Assembly (NCBI GenBank): GCA_944383405.1
Contig: CALWPL010000004.1
Location: 1 to 64,000 of the forward strand
Length of the DNA stretch: 64,000 nt
From: an uncultured Clostridia bacterium
Lineage (GTDB): Bacteria > Bacillota > Clostridia > Christensenellales > UBA1242
Direction: 5' to 3'
A program made the translations under genes and the position numbers. Shown here piece after piece: positions 33,894-43,374 of the stretch. The number at the start of each line of letters is the position of its first letter. Positions within the stretch are counted from its first letter, which is position 1. The notes beneath the pieces were generated by a model. It saw only the letters and a program-made list of their open reading frames with translations, was not told the DNA's origin and did no database searches.

Positions 33894-34466
33894 CTAAATA
33901 ATTGAAACAACAAAAATTTCTAGACCAATAATAATTAAAATTATTCCACCTAAAATTTCAGCTTTATTACCAAGAATAATTCCAAATTTTTTTCCAAGAA
34001 AAACACCAAGTAAACACATAAAAAAAGTTATAAATGCAATAACAATAGCCGAAATAATTACCATTAATACATTATAACTTGCAAATGTAATACCAATTGA
34101 TAGGGCGTCAATAGAAGTTGCAAAAGCCTGTGTTATAAGTCCCCAAAAAGTTAAAGGCTTAGTATTTTTCTCCTTATTTTCACTATGTTTTATGCCGTCA
34201 ATTATCATCTTATACCCAACAATAGTAAGCAAAAAAAGAGCAATATATGGTATATAATTATAAATATAGTCTAAAATTGCATAACCTATTAAATACCCAA
34301 GCATTGGCATAATAGCCTGAAACAAGGCAAAAGTAAAAGCCATGATAATTATTTTTTTCTTACTGATATTTATATTACTCAAACCATTTCCCATTGAAAT
34401 CACACAAGCATCCATAGCGAGCCCAACAGCAAGAGAAATTGTCCTTATAAAAAATTCAACATTCAT
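33894..34466 (-). CDS. mntP: MntP-type manganese efflux pump
   Basis: 190 residues, six membrane helices in two repeats of three. The two conserved acidic motifs are LAMDACVISMG (Asp19) and ATSIDALSIG. MntP exports excess Mn(II). A Mn riboswitch or MntR site would be expected upstream, but none was recognised in 34467-34713. It is a single gene on the minus strand. Confidence 0.92.
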   Translation of the reverse strand: MNVEFFIRTISLAVGLAMDACVISMGNGLSNINISKKKIIIMAFTFALFQAIMPMLGYLIGYAILDYIYNYIPYIALFLLTIVGYKMIIDGIKHSENKEKNTKPLTFWGLITQAFATSIDALSIGITFASYNVLMVIISAIVIAFITFFMCLLGVFLGKKFGIILGNKAEILGGIILIIIGLEIFVVSII

Positions 34467-34713
34467 TTTAAGTCCTTATTGAAAAATTTAATCTAAATAG
34501 ATCATTTTTACTATTTAATATCAACTAAATTTAATTTACAGGTAATATTTTTGCTTATAAGTTGTTAATTTTAAACAAAAGGGTAAATATAATCCTTTAT
34601 TAATTAATATGTTTATTTTTATTAAAATTGCTAAAAATTTTAATAAAAAAAAATTACCTTTATAAAAATTAGTTTAAAACAAAAATATTAATTTTTATAT
34701 ATAAAATTCATTT
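34467..34713. other. Divergent gap between mntP and fhs
   Basis: AT-rich, and no gene is supported. No yybP-ykoY-like riboswitch structure could be seen. The fhs promoter begins at 34714 and fhs itself at 34779. Confidence 0.5.
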
Positions 34714-34741
34714 TTGATTGAATTTTAAATTGTGCTATAAT
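34714..34741 (+). promoter_or_regulatory. Promoter of fhs
   Basis: TTGATT, 16-nt spacer, TATAAT. The leader is about 30 nt. Confidence 0.75.
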
Positions 34742-34778
34742 AAATTTTAAGATAAAAAATTTAATTAAAGGAGCAAAC

Positions 34779-36428
34779 ATGACCGACATAGAAATAGCAA
34801 ATTCGATTAAGCCAAAAAATATAAAACAAATAGCAAAAAAACTTGGAATAAAAAAAGAGGATATAGAATTATATGGCGATTATAAAGCAAAAATTAAAAA
34901 TTTGTCCACATCTCCAAAGTCAAAATTAATATTAGTTACAGCAATTAACCCAACAAGTTTAGGGGAAGGGAAGACAACAGTTTCAATAGGACTTGCTGAC
35001 GCATTTCAAAAGTTAAATAAAAAAGTATGCCTATCTCTTAGAGAGCCATCTCTTGGTCCGGTTTTTGGATTAAAAGGTGGTGCAACAGGCGGTGGGTATA
35101 GTCAGGTAATACCAATGGACGATATAAACCTACATTTTACAGGAGATTTTCATGCAATTACAAGTGCTAATAATTTGCTAGCATCTTTTATTGATAACCA
35201 TATTTACCATGGGAATGAATTAAATATCAACCCAGATAAAATTGTTTTTAATAGATGCTTAGATTTAAACGATAGGGCTCTTAGAGTAGTTAAAGTTGCT
35301 TGCGGAGAAAAAAACGGAATAGAGCGAACAGATAAATTTAATATAACGGCAGCGTCTGAAATTATGGCAATTTTATGTCTTAGTTTAAATATTGATGATT
35401 TAAAACAAAGACTTAGTAATATTCTTGTTGCATATACATTTGATAACAAGCCAATATATGCAAGGGACCTTCATGCTCAAGATGCTATGGCCATTTTACT
35501 TAAAGATGCAATAAAGCCAAATTTGGTTCAAACATTATATGGAACCCCAGCAATAATTCACGGAGGACCATTTGCAAATATTGCACATGGCTGCTCATCT
35601 ATTCTTGCAACAAGACTTGCCATGACTTATTCTGACTATACAATTACTGAGGCTGGTTTTGGAGCGGACCTTGGAGCACAAAAGTTTTTTGATACAAAGT
35701 GTAGGATATCAAATCTAAAACCTAATGCAGTTGTTCTTGTCGCAACAATTAGAGCGTTAAAATTACACGGCGGAATGAATAAAGATATGCTTACAGAAAA
35801 AAACTTAAATTATTTAAAAAATGGACTTCCAAATCTCATAAAACACTTAGAAAATATTAAAAATGTTTATAAACTACCAGTTGTAGTAGCAATTAATAAG
35901 TTTAATACTGACGATAAAGAAGAAATAGAACTAGTAGAAAACCAAGTTAAAAAATTAAATTGCAGTGTAAAACTCATATCATCTTGGGGAGAAGGAGCGA
36001 AAGGTGGGGTAGAACTTGCAAAAGAAGTTATAAAATTATGTGATGAAAACTCAAATAATTTTAGTTTTTCATACGACATAAATTCAAGTATTGAAAAAAA
36101 AATAGAAGATATTGCAATAAAAATTTATGGGGCAAGTAGTGTTGAATTTTCAACAAAAAGCATAGAACAGATTAGAGAAATTGAAAAACTAGGCTATTCA
36201 AATCTAACAGTTATTATTGCAAAAACACAATATTCTTTAAGTGATAACGCAAAATTACTTGCAAGACCAACAGATTTTAAAATAAAAATTAGAGAAGTAC
36301 AACTTAGGTCAGGGGCAGGCTTTATAGTTGCCATTGCAGGTTCAATGTTACTTATGCCAGGGCTTCCAAAAACACCTGCGGGGGCTAAAATGACAATAAA
36401 CAATAATATAATAACTGGCTTGTTTTAA
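34779..36428 (+). CDS. fhs: Formate-tetrahydrofolate ligase
   Basis: 549 residues, full length. The P-loop-like nucleotide motif is LGEGKTTVSIGLADAF (around residue 60), and RPSL-type folate/formate segments such as SLREPSLGPVFGLKGGATGGG follow in two blocks. It makes 10-formyl-THF from formate and ATP, for purine and formyl-Met synthesis or in the methyl branch of acetogenesis. It is a single-gene transcript with its own promoter and terminator, and no other Wood-Ljungdahl genes are near. The SD is AAAGGAG. Confidence 0.97.
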   Translation: MTDIEIANSIKPKNIKQIAKKLGIKKEDIELYGDYKAKIKNLSTSPKSKLILVTAINPTSLGEGKTTVSIGLADAFQKLNKKVCLSLREPSLGPVFGLKGGATGGGYSQVIPMDDINLHFTGDFHAITSANNLLASFIDNHIYHGNELNINPDKIVFNRCLDLNDRALRVVKVACGEKNGIERTDKFNITAASEIMAILCLSLNIDDLKQRLSNILVAYTFDNKPIYARDLHAQDAMAILLKDAIKPNLVQTLYGTPAIIHGGPFANIAHGCSSILATRLAMTYSDYTITEAGFGADLGAQKFFDTKCRISNLKPNAVVLVATIRALKLHGGMNKDMLTEKNLNYLKNGLPNLIKHLENIKNVYKLPVVVAINKFNTDDKEEIELVENQVKKLNCSVKLISSWGEGAKGGVELAKEVIKLCDENSNNFSFSYDINSSIEKKIEDIAIKIYGASSVEFSTKSIEQIREIEKLGYSNLTVIIAKTQYSLSDNAKLLARPTDFKIKIREVQLRSGAGFIVAIAGSMLLMPGLPKTPAGAKMTINNNIITGLF

Positions 36429-36557
36429 ATAGAATTTCTTCAATTAAATTTTTAAAAATATTAATTTAAGTAAAAATTCTAAATATAAATGTAAATAAAT
36501 ATAAGAACAAATGAAACTATATTAGGGTAAATTGTTGTTTTATAAATTTTTTAAAAG

Positions 36558-36593
36558 AAAAAACCACTTTGTTATAATCAAAATGGTTTTTTT
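36558..36593 (+). terminator. Terminator of fhs
   Basis: AAAAACCA and TTTG pair with CAAA and TGGTTTTT around one mismatch, ending in seven T. Confidence 0.8.
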
Positions 36594-36697
36594 ATTTAAA
36601 ACTGTATTTTTTTAAAAACATTATTTATAAATTTAATTCTTTAATATGATAGCATAAAGAGTAATATTAACTAATATTTATAATTTTAAAAAGCCTC

Positions 36698-37876
36698 TTA
36701 GTCTGCATAATTTGTAAAATAATTTTGTATTAGTACAACAGGTGTTCCTTTATCCCCGCTACCGCTTGTTAAGTCTGCAAGCGAGCCAAGTAAATCAACA
36801 TATCTTCTTGGAGTAGTACCTTGAGTTTCCATACTACCTTTAAGATTACTATTCTTATGTTTAATTTCATTTTTCATGGCGTCAATAAGTTCTTGACCAC
36901 GCAAATCCTTAAATTTATTGTCAGATAAAAATTTAAGTTTTAATTCATTTGGCGTTCCTATAAGTCCTGATGTATAGGCAGGGGAGACAATAGGGTCTGC
37001 AAGTTCCCAAATACCACCAACAGGGTCTTTAAAAGCCCCGTCTCCGTAAATCATAACTTCAACTTTTTTACCCGTTCTATCAAGAATCATCTTCTGAATA
37101 TTATCTACAAGTTGCTGCCCATTTTCAGGGAAAAGTTTAACCCTTTCTTCTGTTGATTTATTTGAGCCAAGAAGCCCATAAGTTGAGTTAAACCCGCTAC
37201 CATCAACACTTTTATTTAAAATATCGCATAGCGTTAAAACCTTTTCTCCGCCCGCTTTTTTAATTAAATTTTGAGTGCGATTTCTACTATGAATGTCAGC
37301 ACAAATTACATTTTTTGTATAATTTAAAATTGTTTCTGGTCTATTTGAAAGAATAATCTCAGTATTTTCTCCGCCATATTCTTTAAAAAGGTCAATGTAA
37401 TTTATCCCAGTAAAAGTATGTGTTGGATGATTAAACTTTTTATTAAACTCATCTCCTGTAAACACATCGCTATAAGGATTAACACCTGAATTATAAAAAG
37501 TCTCACTATCAACAAGAGAATTTCCAACCTCGTCGCTAGGGAATGAAAGTTGTATAATAAGTTTTTTTACACCCTTTGCAATACCTTTAAGTAACATAGA
37601 AAAACGATTTCTACTAAGAATAGGGAAGACAAGCCCTACAACTTCATTACCAAATTTACTATTTACATCTTTTGCTATCTGGTCAATAGTTGCATAATTC
37701 CCTTGCGAAATACCAACAACAGCCTCAGTAACCGCTATAACATCTTTGTCTTGTAATTCAATATTTGCTTTTTTAGTTGAATTAATTACACTATCACAAA
37801 CAATACTTGCTAAGTCGTCCCCTTCTTTAATAATAGGGGTTTTAATTCCTCGTGAAATAGTTCCAAAAATTTTCAT
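36698..37876 (-). CDS. CofE-like (F420-0:L-glutamate ligase family) protein
   Basis: 392 residues. The N-terminal block GTISRGIKTPIIKEGDDLASI and the strand DKDVIAVTEAVVGISQGNY resemble the F420-0:gamma-glutamyl ligase (CofE/FbiB N-terminal) fold. EVMIYGDGAFKDPVGGIWEL further on is a probable metal/nucleotide-binding block. It is much longer than CofE (about 250 residues). Coenzyme F420 is not known from this kind of organism and no other cof genes are here, so a different amide-bond-forming substrate is likely. It is a single gene on the minus strand. The SD (GAGGTG) is 8 nt before ATG. Confidence 0.7.
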   Translation of the reverse strand: MKIFGTISRGIKTPIIKEGDDLASIVCDSVINSTKKANIELQDKDVIAVTEAVVGISQGNYATIDQIAKDVNSKFGNEVVGLVFPILSRNRFSMLLKGIAKGVKKLIIQLSFPSDEVGNSLVDSETFYNSGVNPYSDVFTGDEFNKKFNHPTHTFTGINYIDLFKEYGGENTEIILSNRPETILNYTKNVICADIHSRNRTQNLIKKAGGEKVLTLCDILNKSVDGSGFNSTYGLLGSNKSTEERVKLFPENGQQLVDNIQKMILDRTGKKVEVMIYGDGAFKDPVGGIWELADPIVSPAYTSGLIGTPNELKLKFLSDNKFKDLRGQELIDAMKNEIKHKNSNLKGSMETQGTTPRRYVDLLGSLADLTSGSGDKGTPVVLIQNYFTNYAD

Positions 37877-37943
37877 ATAAACACCTCGTTATCTATGTTA
37901 TTAAAATTAATGATTTTGGTCAAATACTTTTTGACAATTAAAA

Positions 37944-37974
37944 AATATCTAGGGAATAATAAGCCCTAGATATT
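37944..37974 (-). terminator. Terminator of the DUF4364/PH-domain operon
   Basis: A perfect 11-bp stem (AATATCTAGGG with CCCTAGATATT), followed on the minus strand by a T run. Confidence 0.85.
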
Positions 37975-37987
37975 CGAAAAGTTATTT

Positions 37988-38629
37988 TTAATTGTTTGTT
38001 TTTTTAGTGCTACTACTTTTTTTTGTCCTAGTTGTAGTTGTGGATGCTTTCTTTTTTGTTGATGTAGAAGTAGTTTTTTTAGAAGTAGTTCGCTTTTTTG
38101 GAGTTTCTTTCTTTTCTTCAGCACCTCCAACAGTTTGCTGTGGTTCTTCCACAACCACATTATTATTTTGATTATCTAAATTCTTTGTCTCAACAATAAC
38201 TTCATTTTTTGCTTCACTCTTTTTGCCAATCTTTAAATTAATAATATCCATTAACTTATCATTATCGTCTACTGCAATATAATAAACTTTTTGCTTTCCT
38301 TGACTATTATATGTTAAAACCCTTATTCTGTCATAAGATAAGGCAAGGGAAGAGTAGATATTTTTTGATTTATCAACTCTTGAAATTTCGTTAAATGGAA
38401 TAACATACTTAAACATCCCGGTTCTAAAAATGATATAGTCATCATCTAAATCACAACTTGCAAAAATCACACAAGAGTTATAAATAATAGTGATAATAAC
38501 AATAATACCAAAAAAAATCCAAAAGAACCAAGATGTCGCCGTCAAGAAAAGAGTCATACAAATAAGCAAAACAAAGAAAGCGTTAAGTAAAAAAATAGAA
38601 ATAAAATCTCGTTTAACTGAAAAATGCAT
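37988..38629 (-). CDS. Membrane PH-domain-like protein with a histone-H1-like Lys/Thr/Ser tail
   Basis: 213 residues from the ATG at 38629, chosen for its SD AAGGAG. An upstream in-frame start at 38668 is less likely. Two adjacent membrane helices (about residues 8-52) are followed by a small beta-rich domain resembling bacterial PH domains (FRTGMFKYVIPFNEISRVDK). From about residue 150 the chain is disordered, ending in a Lys/Thr/Ser/Ala tail (KKRTTSKKTTSTSTKKK) like bacterial H1-like proteins. The function is unknown. It follows the DUF4364 gene on the same strand. Confidence 0.65.
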   Translation of the reverse strand: MHFSVKRDFISIFLLNAFFVLLICMTLFLTATSWFFWIFFGIIVIITIIYNSCVIFASCDLDDDYIIFRTGMFKYVIPFNEISRVDKSKNIYSSLALSYDRIRVLTYNSQGKQKVYYIAVDDNDKLMDIINLKIGKKSEAKNEVIVETKNLDNQNNNVVVEEPQQTVGGAEEKKETPKKRTTSKKTTSTSTKKKASTTTTRTKKSSSTKKTNN

Positions 38630-38682
38630 AGTTTTTCTCCTTTTTAAAAATATAAAATAACTTTTCAAATTATTTAATTAGT

Positions 38683-39246
38683 CTAGTTGTCAGAAATAAG
38701 GTTCTCAAAAATATACTCATAAATTTGAGCCGCCTTTTTACGCCACTTTCTTCCAGCAGCGACAGCAGCGCTTCTTGTTGTAGTTTTAAGGCGAATTTCA
38801 AACATAGGTTGAGCAAGAGTTGGTTCTTTAATTCTGAACACCACTGTATGAGAGCCATCTCCATTTTTAAAGTATTCATAGACATATTCTTGACTTCGTT
38901 TAAAAACCATCCTGTTTTGCTTAGCATAGTTTACAATTTCTTCTCTTGTATGCTGTCTTATTCTATTAAAAAAGTGAGCAAGGCAATTTCTGCCTTCAAT
39001 CGTAATAGAATATCTAACATCTTTTGGATCAGAATCAATGCCTTCATTATCGAGTTTGCAAATAAACTTAACATCTATAAGTTGTGTAAGTGCTTCTTTA
39101 CAATCAATGTATTTTAGCCAATCATTACGACTAGTGCAAATATCAATGATTGAATCCTCAGTCAAAGGAATTTCCATTTGATCAAGTACAAAAAGCAAAA
39201 TAAGTTTTTTTACAGTCTCGTCAAGAATTATATCCATTCTCAGCAT
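38683..39246 (-). CDS. DUF4364-family winged-helix protein
   Basis: 187 residues. The N-terminal half looks like a winged helix (KKLILLFVLDQMEIPLTEDS, then YSITIEGRNCLAHFF as the wing). The C-terminal half is a beta/alpha domain. It resembles DUF4364, a regulator-like family in Clostridia without a known target. The start may be 39246 (GGAG close upstream) or three codons later. The membrane PH-domain gene follows after about 50 bases, so an operon is likely. Confidence 0.75.
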   Translation of the reverse strand: MLRMDIILDETVKKLILLFVLDQMEIPLTEDSIIDICTSRNDWLKYIDCKEALTQLIDVKFICKLDNEGIDSDPKDVRYSITIEGRNCLAHFFNRIRQHTREEIVNYAKQNRMVFKRSQEYVYEYFKNGDGSHTVVFRIKEPTLAQPMFEIRLKTTTRSAAVAAGRKWRKKAAQIYEYIFENLISDN

Positions 39247-39389
39247 CCACTCCTAGTTAAATAATTCTTTTTTAATATAACAAATTGAATAAAAAAAAGC
39301 AAACAAATAAAGATAATTGCTAAAAATTGTTTTTTAAAATTTTATTTTATGCTATGATAGAATAAATTTAGTTAATTTGGGAGATAAAA

Positions 39390-40214
39390 ATGGAAACAAC
39401 AAATCAATATGAAAATGACGAAATAATAAATTTCTTTTCAGCATGTGATGAATTTATAGAAGGGAAATTTATTCTTGCTGATATTAAAATCGCAAAAATA
39501 TTAAGAGCAATATCTGAATCTTCAATAATTTATAACTTAATAGCAGAAAGTCTTATAAACTACGATTTTAGTAGTGAATATGATAAAACTATGCAAGATA
39601 GCATAGACAATCATGGTGGCGTCTTAACTCTCAAAGAAGACGCCCAACAAGTCGTTCCTTTTGTTTTTTCATTGCTAGTCGAAATTGATAGTAAGCAAAT
39701 AAGTTTTAATGAGTTTTTAGCGTCTGCCTTTATAAACGCAAACTCTCAAAAAGAAGAATACGAAGTATTTGCAAACCAAATAATAGTTCCTTTTAAAAAT
39801 GCCGTAGCAGAACTTCTTGGAATAGACATAAATGAAGAAAAGGAAGGTGTTGTAGAACTCGTAAAAAAAGAACAAGAGAGAATTGAAAATTTAGAAAAAA
39901 ATAACGATATTACAAGCACAGAAGAAGTAGAACAAGATAGCATAAACGAAGAAGATGATGAAGAAAAACTCTTGTTTGATAGAATTAATCGTATGGCAAG
40001 CATAATAAATGATAAATTAATTTTTATAAATAAACCGCTAAAAAGGTCAAATCTTGAACTTCTTGTAAACGCACTCCAAGAAGCATGCAAAATAAAAAAT
40101 ATAACTATTTTAATTGCTCTTGTGATGTCATTAAATGAACTTGCTTACAGAGAAAGAAAATTTAGAAAAGAATTAGATGAAATAAACACTATTTGTTTTG
40201 AATTTTATAAATAG
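39390..40214 (+). CDS. Acidic helical protein of unknown function
   Basis: 274 residues, almost all predicted helix, with an acidic Glu/Asp-rich linker at about residues 155-195. There is no signal peptide, membrane segment or recognised domain. The two helical halves (1-150 and 200-274) may be separate domains. A promoter with TATGAT lies about 35 bp upstream and the SD is GGGAG. It is divergent from the DUF4364 gene and convergent with ylbJ, with 9 bases between stops. Confidence 0.6.
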   Translation: METTNQYENDEIINFFSACDEFIEGKFILADIKIAKILRAISESSIIYNLIAESLINYDFSSEYDKTMQDSIDNHGGVLTLKEDAQQVVPFVFSLLVEIDSKQISFNEFLASAFINANSQKEEYEVFANQIIVPFKNAVAELLGIDINEEKEGVVELVKKEQERIENLEKNNDITSTEEVEQDSINEEDDEEKLLFDRINRMASIINDKLIFINKPLKRSNLELLVNALQEACKIKNITILIALVMSLNELAYRERKFRKELDEINTICFEFYK

Positions 40215-40223
40215 GCACCAAAT

Positions 40224-41219
40224 TTATAATAAAATCATACTAAAAATACCGCTTACAATAAATGTTATAATTGTTTGAGTTGTTTTAATTAAAAGAAAAA
40301 ATCTATATTTTATTCCAACTTTTGATAAAAACATTTGACTTTGTAAATGAATTGAGAGACCACCAAAAGAAATAAGTGAAGATAAAATAATACATATCGT
40401 TTTTAATGGTAGTGAATGTGTTAAACTAACGCATCCGTTAGTAATTTCAACTATTCCTTTAATTATTGCTTCAAAAATATTGGAACCAAATAAATTAATA
40501 AAAAATGTATTGATATTATTAAAAAACGAAAGTGATGTAATAAGTTCAAGTGCTGTAAAACAAAGAGTTATATATCCACCAATCATAAGAATTGATGTAA
40601 TTGTATTATACATAATATCATTTAAAGTTTGCTTTTTAAACTTAATTGTGTATAATGCTTCATTTTTGGTATTATTTTTACCATTTTTTGTGCCAATATT
40701 CCTATATATTAACCCATTTAAAAGAGATGATAAAAGATGAGATAATAAAATAACTAAACCTAATTTATAACTATTAAAAATTTTTACAGCAATACTTCCA
40801 ATAATAAACATTGGTCCAGAAGTAGAAGCAAAAGAAATTATTTTTTTTGCCTGCGTTTGTGAAATTAATTTTTGTTCATAAAATTCGCTTATAAGTTTTG
40901 CTCCTATTGGATAACCTGATAACGCACTCATTAGAAAAATATATCCGCCACCACCATTAATAGAATATAGTTTATTAAAAGGTTTATCAAGTATACTAAA
41001 TATTTTTAGACTTTTTTCTGATTGCATAAGAAGTTTTGTAAGAATAAAAAAAACAAAAAGACTAGGAAGTACAATTTTTGCCCATACAGTAAGTCCTGTC
41101 CATGTTGATAATATGTAAGGTGCTGGATTAAACGAAATAATTAGTATAATTCCAAATAAAATAAAGCAAAAAATAAATTCATAATTCTTTTTAAAAAACA
41201 AATAAAGCAATTTAAACAT
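40224..41219 (-). CDS. ylbJ: YlbJ-family sporulation membrane protein
   Basis: 331 residues with about eight membrane segments. The two conserved Gate-type motifs, SGYPIGAKLISEFY and FASTSGPMFIIGSIA, are those of the YlbJ sporulation integral membrane family, and a mirrored second half follows. It is probably a transporter needed for spore cortex formation. Its substrate is not established. No SD precedes the ATG at 41219 and no clear sigma-E promoter could be placed. Confidence 0.88.
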   Translation of the reverse strand: MFKLLYLFFKKNYEFIFCFILFGIILIISFNPAPYILSTWTGLTVWAKIVLPSLFVFFILTKLLMQSEKSLKIFSILDKPFNKLYSINGGGGYIFLMSALSGYPIGAKLISEFYEQKLISQTQAKKIISFASTSGPMFIIGSIAVKIFNSYKLGLVILLSHLLSSLLNGLIYRNIGTKNGKNNTKNEALYTIKFKKQTLNDIMYNTITSILMIGGYITLCFTALELITSLSFFNNINTFFINLFGSNIFEAIIKGIVEITNGCVSLTHSLPLKTICIILSSLISFGGLSIHLQSQMFLSKVGIKYRFFLLIKTTQTIITFIVSGIFSMILL

Positions 41220-41343
41220 ATTTATTTTTATTTATTTAATTCCATAATTATGTAAATGTAGTAATTAAAACAAATAAATTATTAAATTTTGTTTGCAATT
41301 TTAAATTCAAATTACTTATAATAATTTAAAGGGGGAAATGAGA

Positions 41344-42126
41344 ATGAAAAAGATAGCACTCGTTTTAAGTGGTGGATCGGCATATGGATTTGCACATATT
41401 GGAGTTTTAAAGGTTTTGGAAAAAAATAATATAAAAGTTGATTTAGTGGCTGGGACTTCAATGGGAGCAATTGTTGGCGGCCTATATGCTGCAGGTATAA
41501 CTATTGATAAGATGGAAGAAATTCTTGTAGGATTTTCAAGGAATAAAATTGTTGACATAAACATTTTTGGTCTTACAGATGATGGTTTTCTATTTGGTAA
41601 AAAGGTTAGTAATCTTCTCAAAAAAATAGTAGGAGACAAACAAATTGAAGATTGCGAAAAGCAGTTTTTCTGTATTGCATCAGACCTTGCTAGCGGAGAA
41701 AAAGTTGTATTTACAAAAGGGTCTCTTGTAAACGCAATTAGAGCGAGCATGTCAGTCCCTGGCGTCTTTAAGCCAGTTAAAATTGATAACATGGTTTTGG
41801 TAGATGGTTGTGCGTGTGATAATTTTCCAATTTTAGACGCAAGAGAAATGGGGGCAGATTTTGTAATTGGGGTTGATGTTTGCACTCATTATAAAAAACA
41901 AAACCAACTAAAATCGGCATTTGATATTATTGTTAGTGCTTCTAATCTTACTATGTCAAATTGGATTAAATCGCAAAAGGACAAGGGAGATGTATATATA
42001 AAAATAGACCAACCTAAAGTATCCTTTTTAAAGTTTTCTTATAATGATGCGATAGAATCAATAAAATATGGGGAAAAAGCGGCAAAAAAAATACTCCCTG
42101 AACTACTAGCAAAATTAAAAGATTAA
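41344..42126 (+). CDS. Patatin-like phospholipase (RssA/YchK type)
   Basis: 260 residues from the ATG at 41344. An ATG two codons earlier would sit only 2 nt from GGGGG. The nucleophile elbow AGTSMG (Ser39) and the Asp of LVDGCACDN form the Ser-Asp dyad. The oxyanion segment reads SGGSAYGFAH, with Tyr where most have Arg. It is soluble, with no signal peptide. It probably hydrolyses membrane lipids or thioesters at the membrane surface. It is a single gene, with a weak hairpin (AAGGCTC/GAGTCTT) after the stop. Confidence 0.9.
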   Translation: MKKIALVLSGGSAYGFAHIGVLKVLEKNNIKVDLVAGTSMGAIVGGLYAAGITIDKMEEILVGFSRNKIVDINIFGLTDDGFLFGKKVSNLLKKIVGDKQIEDCEKQFFCIASDLASGEKVVFTKGSLVNAIRASMSVPGVFKPVKIDNMVLVDGCACDNFPILDAREMGADFVIGVDVCTHYKKQNQLKSAFDIIVSASNLTMSNWIKSQKDKGDVYIKIDQPKVSFLKFSYNDAIESIKYGEKAAKKILPELLAKLKD

Positions 42127-42300
42127 GGCTCTTTATTGAGTCTTATTTTATTTTAAATAAAAAAATAAACAATCAAATTATATATAAATGTTGTAGCGAA
42201 AGTTAATTTACATTCACTTCAAAAAAATTAAATCCTAATTTTAAATTATTAGTAGACATAAAAAAAATGATATTATATTATTAATTCTAGGTAGGTAAAA

Positions 42301-43296
42301 ATGTTTAAAATTTCAAAATTAATAAAAGAGTCAAAAAAATTACAAAAAACAATTGTATATCCAGAAGCAGAGTATAGTGAACGAGTAATAAAGGCAGTAG
42401 AAATAGTACTTAGAAAAAAAATTGCAAAAGTAATTTTACTTGGTAATCCTGAAAAAATTTTAAAAAAGTCAAAAAAACTTAATAATGCAATAATAATAGA
42501 CCCCAGTACAAGTGAACTATTAGATGAATTTACACAAAGACTTTTAGAAATTAGAAAAAGTAAAGGACTAACAAGAGAGCAAGCAAGTGAACTACTAAAA
42601 AATAACTTTTATTTTGCTGCCATGTTAGTTGAAATGGGTTATGCAGATGGCTATTTGGGTGGAGCAGAAACATCAACTGCCGATGTTTTAAGACCAGCGC
42701 TTCAAATAATTAAAACTAAAGAGGGTATAAAGACAGCGTCATCATGCTTCATGTTTGTTGGCACACAAAAACTTGGTTTTGGCGAAAACAATGTATTATT
42801 TACTTCCGATTGTGCACTAAATATTGAACCAGATGCAGAACAACTAAAAGATATTGTAATTGCGACAACAAACACCGCAAGGAAATTTTGTAATATTACC
42901 CCAAGGGTTGCTATGTTATCTTTTTCAAGTTTTGGTAGTGGTGGAAATGAAAATAAAAGTATACTAAAAATCCGGGATTCCATAAATTTAATAAGACAGG
43001 AAGATAGTAATTTATTAATAGATGGAGAAATGCAACTGGACTGTGCGCTAATAAAAGAAGTTGCTAGTGTTAAGGCAAAAAACAGTCTTGTAGCAGGGCA
43101 CGCAAACATTTTAATATTTCCAGACCTAAACGCAGGAAATATAGGATATAAACTAATTGAGCGTTTTGGAAAATTACAAGCGATTGGTGTTATTATGCAG
43201 GGATTTAAGAAACCTATTAATGATTTATCTCGTGGCTGCAAAATAAATGATATTGTTGTTATGACTGCAATAACTTGTTTACAAGCGGTAAAATAA
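42301..43296 (+). CDS. pta: Phosphate acetyltransferase
   Basis: 331 residues, the short (class I) form. The N-terminal block is IVYPEAEYSERVIKAVEIV. GGAETSTADVLRPALQIIKT is the CoA/acetyl-binding region, and GYKLIERFGKLQAIGVIMQG lies near the end. It converts acetyl-CoA and phosphate to acetyl phosphate. It directly precedes ackA (78-base gap), which is the usual fermentative ATP-yielding pair. Confidence 0.96.
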   Translation: MFKISKLIKESKKLQKTIVYPEAEYSERVIKAVEIVLRKKIAKVILLGNPEKILKKSKKLNNAIIIDPSTSELLDEFTQRLLEIRKSKGLTREQASELLKNNFYFAAMLVEMGYADGYLGGAETSTADVLRPALQIIKTKEGIKTASSCFMFVGTQKLGFGENNVLFTSDCALNIEPDAEQLKDIVIATTNTARKFCNITPRVAMLSFSSFGSGGNENKSILKIRDSINLIRQEDSNLLIDGEMQLDCALIKEVASVKAKNSLVAGHANILIFPDLNAGNIGYKLIERFGKLQAIGVIMQGFKKPINDLSRGCKINDIVVMTAITCLQAVK

Positions 43297-43374
43297 AATT
43301 TATATAAAAATTAATTTGAAAATTATATTTTTTTGATTATAATAGATTTCAGACTAAATAAAAGAAGGAGAATT

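Noticed and set aside
34467-34600. Manganese (yybP-ykoY) riboswitch before mntP
   Set aside because: No conserved stem or loop sequence of that class could be seen in the leader.
41316-41885. 189-codon frame antisense to the patatin gene
   Set aside because: Ser/Pro/Thr-rich translation typical of a shadow frame. The plus strand has catalytic motifs and an SD.
42702-43241. 179-codon frame antisense to pta
   Set aside because: Shadow of a clear enzyme gene, with no SD and no motif.
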